DNA of 64,000 nucleotides from Astropecten irregularis (taxonomy: Eukaryota > Echinodermata > Asteroidea > Paxillosida > Astropectinidae). The translations under genes and the position numbers were made by a program. Positions 37,175 to 50,300 of the stretch are shown piece by piece. The stretch covers positions 806,001-870,000 of the forward strand of contig OZ020254.1 in NCBI GenBank assembly GCA_963971285.1. Reading direction: 5' to 3'. Numbering within the stretch: the first letter of the stretch is position 1; every line of letters begins with the position of its first letter. The notes beneath the pieces are model-generated. The model did no database searches and had not been told where the DNA came from. It was given only the letters and a program-made list of their open reading frames with translations.

Positions 37175-37306
37175 TCTGATGTTTGTTACCATGTTCAAGA
37201 TTGTTACGCATTTTAATACTGTCATTATTATCAGCAATTATTGCATCTTTGCTATTTCGTTTTAGAATCATACCTCATTATCATATGTCATTTCTCAGTT
37301 GTGTAT

Positions 37307-37312
37307 AATAAA
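37307..37312 (+). terminator. Candidate FGFR polyadenylation signal
   Basis: AATAAA followed within 40 bases by T- and GT-rich sequence (GTTTGCGTCTG, then TTGTGTGTG). It is the best-looking cleavage site between the FGFR stop codon and the MVP start. Confidence 0.35.
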
Positions 37313-37519
37313 GCTTTATCTGCTTTTAATTGTCATGGTTTGCGTCTGCAATATTTACTTGTGTGTGACATTATCGGTTAGAATTAAAATGGCACATCAT
37401 GGTATTTCCATGTGGTACTCATAAAAAACGGCTGTGACAAGACTTCGGCCTTCAGTCCTATCCTCCAAATTCTTATCAGTCGGAATAAGCTTGTATAAAT
37501 ATTTTTACCAACATGTTAA

Positions 37520-37765
37520 AGGTAATATCATACTTTGGTTTTTGTCAGAGAAATACAGATTCATGGGCAAAAATATCAAGGAAAATAAAAAAACACTTAA
37601 CAGTCATCTGTGAAAATTTCAGTCCCATACAGTGCCCACTTTTTGAGAAAACCGTGGTGGAAAACGGCCAAAGTCTTTTTCCCTTTTATCTAGATTTATT
37701 AAAGGTAGGCCTACATTGGTTTTACCTACAAGAAAGGGAAGATTTGGACCTTTTCATTTGAGCCA
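37520..37765. repeat. TTAA-flanked element family, truncated copy
   Basis: TTAA precedes AGGTAATATCATACTTTGG. The interior block around TTTCAGTCCCATACAGTG is the reverse complement of a block in the 54,581-54,937 copy, so it lies in the opposite orientation. The far end is not clean. Confidence 0.5.
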
Positions 37766-38048
37766 TCGATTGTTGGCTTTCACTGTACTGGTGGCGAATA
37801 GTAAAACATTGGGCCAAAAATGGGCGTGGTGAATTTAGTTTACTTGACTCACTACTCAATGACTGAGAAAACTGAAATAAGGAATGACTGAAATTACCAC
37901 GAGTAGTGAGGGAGTTATTACTGAGTTTGTTTCATGTTTACCTGTTGCAACAAGTCATGCTATACTTTGAAATGTATAAATCTATTGTATAGAAAAGTTT
38001 CTGAATCGGCAAAATGTGGTACCATTGGCATTGGAAACGGGGTAGCTA

Positions 38049-38304
38049 CATTTTGGCCCCTGGTCGTACCAGTGCGGTCCTTGCCCTACGGAGCTCCAAA
38101 ACTGCATGCGTACAAGATGTGTACCGTGCGTACATGCACAGGCAGCGACTCTCCATATGATTGCTAACGCGTACGTAAACACGCAGTACATCCGCTCCGG
38201 ATCTCCGCATCAATAGCTACATGTACAATTAACAGCGTACGACAACTGTTGCGTGTTCTCATGCGATTTCTACGTACGTCTCCTGTCACTGTTTTCAAAC
38301 TAAA
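38049..38304 (+). promoter_or_regulatory. Presumed MVP promoter and 5'UTR
   Basis: The 250 bases before the MVP start codon are visibly richer in CG dinucleotides than the surrounding DNA, with repeated GCGTAC and TACGTA words. No TATA box stands out. This fits a CpG-type promoter for a broadly expressed gene. The transcription start is not placed. Confidence 0.35.
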
Positions 38305-41300
38305 ATGGCTGCCAGCATCGTAAACATTGGACCTGTGGAGTTTGTTCACGTTTTAGACGTGGTGAGTAAATGTGGGACAGGGAATTTATACCTGTATGGT
38401 GGGTTTCTTTTATTCTGTTTAGGGCTAATCATTGTTTTCTTCATAAGTTGGCCCCTATTTGTTTTCTAGCCTAAGCCTGGCACAAGTGACTGTGTTTGTG
38501 AATGTGAGTGAGTCCGAGTGATGAGTGTCGTTTTTGCTACTGCAGTGCTGAATCAATTACTTCCGGTTCTGTGTTTTTAATTTCGGTTCCATGAACTTTC
38601 TTCAGTGATTTTGTCTTGAATAAGAGTGGCGGGGGAAAGAATTCCACTGACGGCCATTACGGAAACAGGGTTATTTCCTCCAAGAGATAATGACTTATTT
38701 TTCAAGTCATTAGGCTAATTTACAATAATGAACTTCAATTCTCAGCCTCAGCTCAGGTGTGTACACTGGGGTAGCATATCTGAAAAGTGAGATTTTCAGT
38801 GTTTTTTACCTACAATGAATGATACACTTTTAATGCAGTGGTAGCCATTAACGTGTAGCCCTATATTATATACGACCAATCGTTAATAAGGACTGGAGTA
38901 ATATAGTGCTCCAGGTACTTGATCTATTTACAACTAGCCAACCCTTCTTCTAGATATTATTATTAAACTAATTTTCTAGTTTCTGGAATTTTGAATGCTG
39001 TGAAACTTGTGTTTTCACTGAGAAGGGGAGTCACAATCTCGTCCATTTTTGTAGCAAATCAACAGTTTTGTGCATGTTTGCCGTAATCTTTCCATTGCTA
39101 GGCGTCATTCTTCATGTCGCTGTCTACTCTCATAATGTTCACATCAATGTTACCATATCTGTTTTGTAGGGTACAAACATCACCCGTCTGGAGGTGGGAC
39201 CCAAGAGGTTGATGCTTCAGAATAATGAGAGGCTAGAAGCTGGACCTGTACCATGCATCATCGTGCCTCCTGGTCACTACTGCCGTATCAAGGACCCAAT
39301 GAGGTACACTTGTGGGGTGTCGGCCCCCTCCCCCAATTTCTGACCATAGGATCACCCTTCCACCCCCCCCCCCCCCCCCCCCCCCCCCCGATTTTTGTAC
39401 TGAAAAATACCCCCCGGCATCAAGATTTTAATGAATAGATTTTTGTTTTGCGAGCCAAGCATGTCAATACATGTATGTACACTTTTTTAGTGTCCAGGGG
39501 TCGATTTCACCAAACTCATCGTAATTTAAATAAAAATGGTCTGTGCATTTAACTCCAGTTTTTATGGAGAGGGCCAGGATGTTTGTTCAAAAATTGGGCT
39601 TTACATCTTGGTTTAGACATTTAATGTGAAGTATGGGAATGTTAGGAAACTACGTTGAACATTTGAAGTCTTTGCATTGCTTGTGATCAATCTTTGACTG
39701 TGTAATTGTTTAACATTTGCAGCCATTATGAAGCGGGCAAGCAGTGCATCTTGAGGCATGGGCACGTGAAAGTTTGTTTCCATCAGGTACGTACCCAAGC
39801 ACTATCTGCATAATTATTTAGGTTTTTGTCCTTATTTTAAATTTGAAACTTATGACAGATCTGTGTTTCTCTCCTCACCATTGTTTATCAGAATACCTAG
39901 TCAGGTTGGCGTAGCGGTTCTTTCCTCGCCTTTCACCTCTGCGGACCGGGTTCAAGTCCGGCTCGATCCACAAGTGGATTGGGAGTCCCTACCTGATTCT
40001 GTGGGTTTTACCCAGAATATTACTCTGGGGTTTTCCTCCCACCTGTAAAACTGTACCTTCTCATCATCTTTCCTTAGAAAGGTTTCATCAGGCTTTCGAG
40101 CTACAGTGCCTAGGGCGCTTTTGATGAATCCTTGGTGTCATTACCAGAAATATATAATAATGATAATAATAATTCCGTGTATGAACTGTTGGGTTTTCAG
40201 TAAATGTTTAATAGGCCTAATATTGCTTATTATTGTGTGCAATTTAGTCCCAACAAAGCTTTACATTTAAGTAAAAGGGCTACAGGACAAAGTAATTTCG
40301 GATGATGGTCGTTCTTTTTAAAATTCCTGACTTCTTGGTGTAAACTGAATAGTGGTCTGAAGCATGGGCAGGCATTGGACTGAGCAACTTTGAAAAGTTC
40401 TAGGTTACAGGAGGAAGGAAACATGAGGTTAGGCTCCAAAGAGAAGATCATACTTGAAAGAATCTGCTGTAATAGTTCTATTTTTTGGCAAGGCCATTGT
40501 ATAATAGGAACAATGCTGACATTTAGAAGCGCGTCTTCAATTTTGTGGCACCATTTAAACAAGAAATTGTATATATATTATGGCTGCAGGGCCTTTTTCT
40601 CAATGCAAGTAATAAACTGCTCATCAGCCAAAATAATGACCTGAAATTTATAAAATACTTGGAGTTAGGAGGGCCTGACACTTTTTGATCCTAGCAGAAG
40701 GCTAAAAAATGATACTTTTTCTCATAGTTTTGAATATTCATTGTTCCTACAACCTTTTTTAATTCACTTTTAATAATTTCAAATCCATCTTGGCTTATGA
40801 AACAGGAACCATTTCCACTGTACCCCGGCGAAATATTGGAAGGTGCTGAAAATCTCCAAGCTTTCTCCACCAGAGGTATGTTTCCCAATGAGTGACGCTC
40901 TTTAAAAGACTAAATCATTTTGGGTTGAGCTTCAGTGGCAATGTGTGGTCGTTCTTTTCCTTAAAGACAGGGCTGGTATTTTATACTATCATGTCTATGA
41001 ACCCTTCTATTCCCCCTAGGCTACAGCAAGGCCATCCACTCTTTACCGGTCATCAAAGTGAATCAAGCCATCAAGCTGAGGGCAGTGCTGGACCATGAAG
41101 TGGACGGAGTCCTGCGACAGGCCGGTGACCTCTGGCAGCTGGAAGGGCCTTTGACCTACCATCCCACTGCTGAAGCTGTGAGTTAATGGGAGAGGGATTC
41201 GGTTGAGCACTGTGAGAACATGCAACACTGGGTCCACTCTGGTTGCCTTTTAAGCATTCAGTATCCTGAGGAAGACATTGCTTACAAGCTTTGGCTATTT

Positions 41301-44300
41301 ATGTGAGATCAGTGGTCAGAGGTCACAGCAAAGGTCATCGCGATCTGTCATTTCTAGTCAAATAAGCCATTTGTGATTTTAATCTGAATAGTATCTGGTA
41401 CACAGACTTCATTCATTGCATATTAACACCCCAATTTGAATTTCTTAGACTAAAGTCTCTGTTGTTTCATCACATGGATTCAGGACAAGCTTTTATTAAA
41501 TTATAAAACAGACGTCCTGCATAAATGCATTGTTCATAATGATCAGTTCATTCTAGAGATGGGTATCGATATGCAAAAGCTTGCCCGAATCATGTGATAA
41601 AGTAACAAAGTCTTTAGTCAGTGAAATTTATTGGGTTGTCTATATGCAATGCAAGAAACCTGTGTACCAGGTACTATTCAGATTAAACTTGCAAATGGCT
41701 TATTGAGGGTGCAGCTCTGCTTACTGTAAAAGCATAGGATCAGCACTTTTGAAAGCAGACAATTCTGTGTTTAGCTAGATCTTATCCCATGGAATTTTCA
41801 GTTGTGCCCATGTGTATTTCACATGATAAGCATTTCTCGCTATCTCGACTAGTGAAGAAATTCGGCGCTAAGCCAGTGAGCAAAGAATGAAGATCACAGG
41901 CACTGAATTTGGCCCTGTTTCTTCAATAGATATTTTGTATTTATGTTGTAGATCTTGTGAAGTGCATTAATTTTATGTAAAGTTGTCTCTGTAACTTAAC
42001 ATATTGAGGAAATCATGGTTTCTTGTGTTACTTCCTGCCATGTTCTTTTCCCTTGCAGGAAATTGTTGGTATTGTAAATCCTGAGGTCATAGGTCAAGGT
42101 CAGGCTCTGCATCTGCGAGCCAAGCAAGAATTCACGGACAAAGACGAAATGTAAGGATTGAACACCTGCAGCATCTTTGCATTTAGCATGTATCAGAGGC
42201 ATATATAAGCATCCTAAATGCATAGTCCTGTCATTTATAGTAAGTTACGATGAGTTTGGTGAAATGGATCACCAAACTCATCGTAACTTTAATTGGAGGA
42301 CTTATATGATGCATTGCATCCTTTGTAACTCGAGTTGTGATCGATCACTGGACTTCGTGAATTCAACCCCAGTTGATTATTCAATGGATTGATTTATCTG
42401 AACGTTTTCTTGTGTCATTTTTTGTTTGTCAGCACCCGTGTGACCGGGGAGGAGTGGTTGGTCAGGCAGGAGGGAGCTTACCTCCCAGGAGTCTATGAAG
42501 AGGTAAGGACCTGGATATTGTAGGAGAATGGTTGTCCTGTGTATCTACTCGTCTTGAAGATGGCATCTAAATCATAGCTTCCAAAAGTGTCTTTGTAATA
42601 CTTCCCTTTATAATGTGTGATCGATGTTTGGGTTTGTCAGGTTGTCTATTGCTTTTGCTGTAGTCAGGGTAACATCATCATAGTCTGGTCATCTACGTCT
42701 ATGCTGTGATTAGTGTAATAAGTAAAAGATATGCAACAAGGATCGGGCTATGATTTATGTTACATTATGGCAATCTCGTATCCTGGAATATTTTTCATCA
42801 TTATGACTTTCTGAAACACATTGTCGTATTTTGCTGAAGGTTTATCAAATGCTTTCAGTCTTTGAGATGTAAATATGCCTTCATTATTATTGTAGTCATA
42901 AAAAAAACACAAGGGAAAGTGACTAGATTAATTTAAGTCATTGAAAAGTGATGAAGTAAAATTTACTTGAGCGGGATTCGAACCAGCAACCTCCAGAACA
43001 CCGTTCAATTATTATTGTAATAGAAAGGTAAACACTAGTCTGCTCATTCCAGATGAATTGAAGACAAAACTTGGTGGAAGAGCACGAGAGAGAGAGAGTT
43101 TCCCCAAAAAGACCATTCCTGTCAATTCATTCATGATCCAAGACTGTTATCTGCTGCAGAAGGCAAACTGCTGGATTCCAAGGGCTATAACCGTCTTTGT
43201 TTTTTATGTATGTGTGCTAGGTTGTTGAGCTGGAGTCAGCATACATTCTGAAGCAGGACACTGCTCTGCATCTTCTGGCAGAGCATAGCTGCATTGATGC
43301 TCTTGGCTCTCTCAGACAGGCTGGAGAGGAATGGCTGGTGACCCTGGATGACACTGAAATGTACATCCCTGAAATAGGAGAGGTAGGAGATATAAATGAG
43401 GTCATCGTTGTCTTCTCACATTCTGTCTGTTCCCAAGACTCGTCTGGCAACCTATGGTGACAGGGCTTTTTCCAACTTTGCACCGAGTCTCTGGAATTCT
43501 TCGCCAGACGAGTTGAAGGAAGAAAATGATCTCTCACACTTCAAACTTCATCTAAAGACACATCTTTTCAATCTTGCTTTTCATCTTTAATCTTCTCAGA
43601 CCTGCGCCTTTGAATGGTTTTTTGTGTCAGTTTGTGTCCAACCGTTCCATTCTAGTGCCTCCTTGGCACTTATAATCAGCATCATCCAAGTCAGGCAACC
43701 AGTCACTCTCCTGAAGCTGAACAGAGCACACAGTTTGGAAGTTTCAGTGTTTAAACCATCGGTTATTCTCAGAACCACACTTACAGATTACAATGTGTCA
43801 CCGCAAACCTACCTTATTCAGTTTGTGTCGTTGTTTATTTTGGTTTCTGCTGCTGTCTTCCGCTTTCAGAAAGCGGTGAAGTCCATCAAGAAGATTGTGC
43901 TTGAGAAGTCACAGTACTGCATCGTGTGCAACCCAGTAGATGCAGATGGCCACGCCCAGCTTGGATGCGAGGAGCTCCGCAGAGGACACACAAGCTTCTT
44001 TCTCCACCCAGGTTAGCTGGCCTCTTGGCACAACCCGCCCTCTTGGCGTTAATATCCCCCTGCCCATTGCAATATCCACTGTGAAATGCCATCAGGTTGA
44101 TAGGAAGTGCTAAGCATGTAGTAGCAGCTTAGCGCCTTCTCAATCCAACCCCCCAGGCCTGACTGCCGGGCTTCACAACACGTTTCTATGTACTGTTACT
44201 GTCATGTCAGCACAAGTTTACTCATCAAATAACCACAAGGGGCCCCTGGTGTGGTACTCAAGATCTACAGATTGTGGGTTCGAGTCCAGCCATTTGTTAG

Positions 44301-47300
44301 TGGTGCTTGTGTCCTTGGGCAATACGCTATGTCATATATTGCTCCTCTTCACCCAGGAGTAAATGGGTACCTGTGAGAGTAGAAATGGTTATTAACGTGG
44401 TAATTCTGCAAGTTAGAGACCTCATCTTCCCATCAAATCCATCAAATCTCTCACATTTGAAGGATACATTCAATCTATTCCATGTATCTAGGAGAGGTCA
44501 TTAAGATGGGAATCCAGGAGCAGTTTGTTCTGTCAGAGGACCAGGCTATTGTCCTGCAGGCCATTGATGAGTTCAAGGATGACTCCTTGCCAGGTACAAC
44601 ATTTACTCAAAAATATTTAAATGATAATAAATTCTGATCCATAGTTGCTGTTTTTGTCTTTACGACTAACATTTATCTACTTTTTACTGCATTACTTCAT
44701 GTATCCTTCTAAACCCACTACTGTGCAGTATTCTTTGAATCGGGAGAGGGGAGTGCTAAGTGGTGTCACCACAACCAAACCCTTGTACCTCCACACCTAG
44801 TTTAGAAACAGAGAGTGGTTAAATGGTATTCAAATATGGCTGGAGCTACCAAGATAGAAAAGGAAAAAACATATTTGGTGATCGCAAGATTTTATATATG
44901 ATGCATTTACATGTAAATTGCACAGTGGAAAACACTATAATGAACACCACTATACCAAACATTTGGCTATACGAACATCATCCTTGGCTTCCAATTTTTT
45001 TAATGTACATGAACAATGCTGAACATTGTTCACTATAACGAACGACCACTATAATGAACAATTTCTGTGCATCCCGGCATGTTTGTTATAGTGGCGTTCC
45101 ACTGTATATGAAACTTTGTTAAAGAGACTCAGATATCCCTCCTGCTAAAATCTAGATACAAAATGTACGACAAGATTGCCAACACCGTGTTTGAAGGTCA
45201 CAGCTGTAGTCGTATTTTTCTGTTCTTGGCATTTTACAGGCAAGCCCAAGGATCGTATACCAGGTGAGCGATGGATGATTCAAGGTCCCATTAGTTACAT
45301 CCCACCAGTACAAGTACAGGTCATCGATCAGGGCAACGGTGACTTAGTCAGGTCAGTTTATTAACCGTGATGACAGAAAACCATGCAATCATTTTAAGAT
45401 ACGAGCAGCATTAGCTACACGGGGGACCACTCAAAGAGGATACGGAATTTTAATCATAATCATCAAATAACCACAGAGGAAACTGACTGGTTGATATATA
45501 TCCTTGCGATATAGCAGTACGGTGTATGCATGGTTTTATGGTTTCTGACTGCAAAACGAACAAAGATAATTGACTATTAGGGACACCACCAACAAAGGGC
45601 TGGGTAGCTCAGTTGGTAAGGTCACCTGCACAGTATTCTGGGGTCGCTGACTCGAATCTCGCTCCAGTCAATTTTGTTGTGTTCATTTTTCAATTTAAAT
45701 TCAGTCAGTTTCCCTTGTTGTTATTTGATGAATATAATTTTCCGTATACAAATGGCTGTTAATGGTTTGGGGTTGAAGCAGTAGCCCTGTGATTCAGACA
45801 TGTTCCTATCATCTGCAATATTGCTGTATTTAAGGGCTTTTTATCACTTTTACATATTTTTTGTTTTTCTATTTCCAGACAAGCAATTCCACTGGATGAC
45901 ATGGAAGGAATATACGTTCGCAACTTGAAAAGTGGAGAGGTAATTCTAGATGATAATCAGTGGAAGAGCCAGGGTAGATAAGTAAAAGTAACTTTTTTGC
46001 CCATGGTTAGGCAATAGTCTGGTGCCATCACGATTACAGTATCCAGACGTTGATTTCCATAAGCACTATTGGTCTATATACCAATCCAACAGCACGATAT
46101 TCTGTCCACCATTACTGCAGTGTCCCCACCTGCTTTTTGTCCGAAATCAAAAGAATTTACGCTCCACCGCACTCTATAATTGCAGGCTGTACGTCCCATG
46201 ATTAGGGGACGTACACCCTGCAATATAGAGTGCGTCGGACGTAAATTCTTTAATTACCGTACAAAATACAGACGGGGACACTGCAGTAATGGCAGATTTT
46301 TCCTACCTCCAATGGTCGCACCGTCGGATCGGTGTATAGCTTAGTTTAATATGTCTTTGACTAGTACAGAGGGATAAATGCTACCCTCTTGTGTTACAAA
46401 AACCTCCAACTCGAGATCTTGCAGAGAACTTGTATCAGTATTTCTTTTCTATTTCGGAGACTAATTTGGTTTTGAATTTCTTGTTGAACTTGAAGGTCCG
46501 TGCAGTGATGGGTCCTAAATCATACCTCCTGACTGAGCATGAACAGCTGTGGGAAAAGGAGCTACCTCCTCTGGTTACCACTATTCTCCAGTGAGCAGCA
46601 TCTTTCCGTCCTCTCAAATCAATTTGTTCCCACTTTTTTCATTTTTTTTTTATTATTGGTATTTAAAGAGTCTTCACACTTTTAAAACTATACCCCCCCC
46701 AGGTTTTCACTCTTTATATATATAAAAAAATATTGTTTGCACAAACGTATATGGGAGTACGACCCAGCTACAAGATCAAATCCCCCAGGTCTGAGGACGT
46801 GTCTACGCTACTGGTTAGTGAAATTGGCCCCGGAGCTGAAACGTCGCTACCTTTCAGCCAACATCGTTAGCCCTGGAACATTAGCTTCTTACCAATTAGT
46901 TTTGTATCTTTGTGATACAGGAATGGAGGAGGTTATGGAGAAGGAGATATCAGGAAACTGGCTTACTTCGAGTCCTCCATTGACTCTGACTATGCACCGG
47001 GAAAGGTAAGCAGGAAGAGTCCAAATTGTGTATCCATAGTCCTCTAGATCCAAGGCCAGCATGAAAACAAGACATTCAATGTATCTGCTTAGCACTAACC
47101 CACCTTCATATCTCATTTAATCACACATGGTTCATTTGTTTTTGTTGTTGAATGTTTTGTTTTGTTGGCAGAAAAGAGATAAAACCAGAGTGGTGCGATT
47201 CCGTTGCCCTGGCAACACAGCTGTGCAGGTAGGCAGGTTATAATTGCGATATTCCCGTTGTTATACTCTTTACAAACTCTTGATGGCGCCCTATATTTAA

Positions 47301-50300
47301 TCGCCTGTACTGTAATATCATATAAATTCTGGCCTCTAACTTCTTTCTTGGCAAAAGGTAAGGTAGTTTTTCCAGAGAAATTAAGAGCTTTTCATAGAAA
47401 GTAAAAGGTCATTTGGAAAATTTGAAGGGGCACCAAGGCATTGAATGACATAGGCTACTAATATAATACAGATGCTAAACTTTCCAGAGAGTCAGACCAT
47501 GAACGCAGTGCAATTTTCATATGCGCCATTTATCCTTTGCTTGTTTTAACATGCTCTCTCTTTTCTTTTCAGGTGTACAAGTACCAAGACAAGACAGCAC
47601 GTGTTGTATTCGGTCCTGACATGGTCGTCCTAGACCCTCACGAAGACTTCAACGTGCTTAGTCTCAGTGGTGAGCACTACTGTCAGAATATTGATGAATT
47701 TAATGCATGACCTATCTACTCCTTATCGCAGCCAACCCTCCTCTCTTCTATGTTCACACACCTCCAGCCAGCCTCTGGAAGTATTATGCCATTGGATGGG
47801 TGGTCGGGCATCAAAAACTATTTGAAACCTGGGCACCATGCTTTTGCTCATGGTATCATCTTAAAGCAGTTGTCAGCAAGGTTGACTCCCACTGGGCTTG
47901 CAAAATTTGAAGAGTTTTTCATGTATAAGCAAATTTTGAGCTTAAGCAGCTCAATCAGAAATTGGTCCCAGAATTGGGGAATTTGATCCCTGATGAGCCT
48001 CAGATAGCTCAGAGGGTCAACCCAGAAAAACAAATGATTTTACTGTGCCTGGTTTTAAAAGTGGTCTTAATTCTGTTTTGTTTTGATTGACCAGCTGGTA
48101 AACCCAAGGTGGAGAATGCTCTTCAGACAATCTGTCTCATGCTTGGACCAGATTACATCACGGACATCCTGGAGGTAATTATTCGCTAGTTCAAAGAGTT
48201 GACAACATTAGAAACATGTAATAAACTGCTGCAAACTGTTCCTCTGCCAAAATAATGACCTGATAAAACTACTGGAGTTGAAGGGCCTGACACGTTTCGA
48301 TCCTAGCAGGATCTTTAAACCTTTGATAAAGATCTTGATAGGATTGAAGCGCGTCAGTCCCTCCGACTCCAAGCAATATAGAAACAGTGAGTGGAATTGA
48401 TGATGCAGTAACAATTTGTTTGACAGTGGATAGGAATATGGAAAGACAAGCAAGCCTGAACCTTTGAGTGACCAGGGGTCGATTTCACCTAACTCGTATT
48501 AACTTACCAATTACTGTCAATCTTAGGACTTAATTATGATGCATTGCAGCCCTGCATAGGATAGGCCTCCTACTATGGGTTATCCATCGTAACACGTTAT
48601 GATCGATCATAGGGCTTCGTGAAATCGACCCCAGGTTTTGTGGTCTCACATCAAATCTTACTTTCAGCAGTCCTCATTCATTCTCTTGCCCGCTGCTGAA
48701 GATGACCAGAGCACACTAGCTGAAACATTGTTCGCAAACACCTAGTTTCACTCACATTTCCACAACTTTTCATGTCTCATTACAAAGTGCTGACTTGACT
48801 TTCAAAATACTTAGCTCGAAATCATTTCTCTGTGACGGCTTAAATTTCAGGTGGAGACATCTGACCACGCAAGGCTGAGAGTCCGGATTGCTTTCAACAA
48901 TTATTTTGAGGTGAGAATTGTCTGCCTCAGAGCAGAGATGGCTCTTGACTGAAGAGTGGTAAACCCGAGACCAGTGAACCACTTTTTCCAGCAGTCGTGT
49001 TCACGGCTGTTTTTTTTATTTAGAATAACCTAGGCAGTTTCACTCTTAAAGCATTGATTAATCTTGAAATGTGAATGGTTTGTTATTGAGGAGGGGAGTA
49101 ATGTCACGATACCAATGACCATGGTGATATTGACAACCAGTCTTAAAATTAATCTTGGTGATTTGTTAAGTCCAGTCTTGTTTAACAAAATGCAAAACTT
49201 TTGTTAGTGGTTTCACATTTCATTCTGTATGAGAAGTGAAATATTTCATATTTATGAGATTTTTGTTATGCTTGGAGTTAGGAGGGCCTGAGGGTTCGAT
49301 TTTATTTTGACTTATTTTGATTTTGTAATTAATATCAAACCCTAATTTGCATAATTTGATTTTGTGTTTTTGCTTTCTTTGTTTAGTTTGAACGTGGAAA
49401 TGAACAATCGGAGAAATCCATCTTTTCCGTTCCAGATTTTATTGGATTTGCTTGCCGGCAAGTAGGTGGGTCAAAGATGCGAACTATGTTGGTTGATCCT
49501 TTCACTATTAGACCCCAAGAATTTCTGGGACAAAATCTTATCTTGTCGAGAGTTTTCTCTCTTGAAGTCTGTAGATATCAGACAAAAACTTGAATGGAAT
49601 TAAAGGTACTTGCCACTTCTCCTCCATCCACCCCTTATATGAAATTGGTCCTCAATTTAAACACTTTTATTCCAGTGGCAAAAACATGGTTTTAAGTGGA
49701 ACTTCATCAGTACAACTTTTAATAACGTGGAAGCCCTTTTGCTTGACATCTGATTGAACCTCTTGACATAGGAGGCAGTCAAGTTCTGAAGCTGTGATTT
49801 CCCTCATGTCTTTGGACGGTCCGTTCAGACTCCGTGATTGATTCAGACTGGTTTTGCTATGTTGGTGTTTTTTTTGGCAGGAAGTCGCATTCGGGGAGCA
49901 GTATCGAGGGTGCGCTTTGACGAGTTTCATCGCCATTCCAATAAGCTCCTCCAGGGGGCGGTCTTTGGCTTTGATGCGCAGGGTAAGATGCTGAACCGAC
50001 TGAAATTTGAGGCCAATAAGTTGGTAAGTCACACAATTCTTGTCATTTGTCTTTTAAAACAATGTGTATGTATTGTTTGCTTGGGCATGAAGTAAGACAT
50101 TGCTGTGTAATGTATAAAATTCAATGCCTAAAGCTATTTTGTCCTGATTATGACAACTTCACTGTCACACCTTAAACCTGTTCAACACATCATCATTCTT
50201 AAGTGGGAGATATTACCTTTGTGATGATCTCTCTGTACAGGTGATCAGTAACGTGGATATTCAAGGGATTGAACCGGTGGATCTGACCATGAGAGACAGT

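Larger units (their letters stand above)
32245..37330 (+). other. Probable FGFR 3'UTR and downstream flank
   Basis: No further coding sequence is recognised after the stop at 32,242-32,244. The stretch is very AT-rich with poly-A/T runs, a poly-G run near 34,360-34,372 and two palindromic repeats. A good polyadenylation signal appears only at 37,307, so the 3'UTR could be about 5 kb. Earlier cleavage, for example after the AATAAA near 32,333, is possible. Confidence 0.4.

Noticed and set aside
43396..43590. Possible extra MVP exon or small gene
   Set aside because: Its protein is a LINE polyprotein tail ([12 protein letters not shown]), not vault sequence, and MVP frame and homology pass directly from exon 8 to exon 9.
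45595..45670. Possible functional tRNA gene
   Set aside because: A- and B-box regions are present but the stems do not pair cleanly, and the same sequence with the same leader recurs elsewhere, so it is a SINE.
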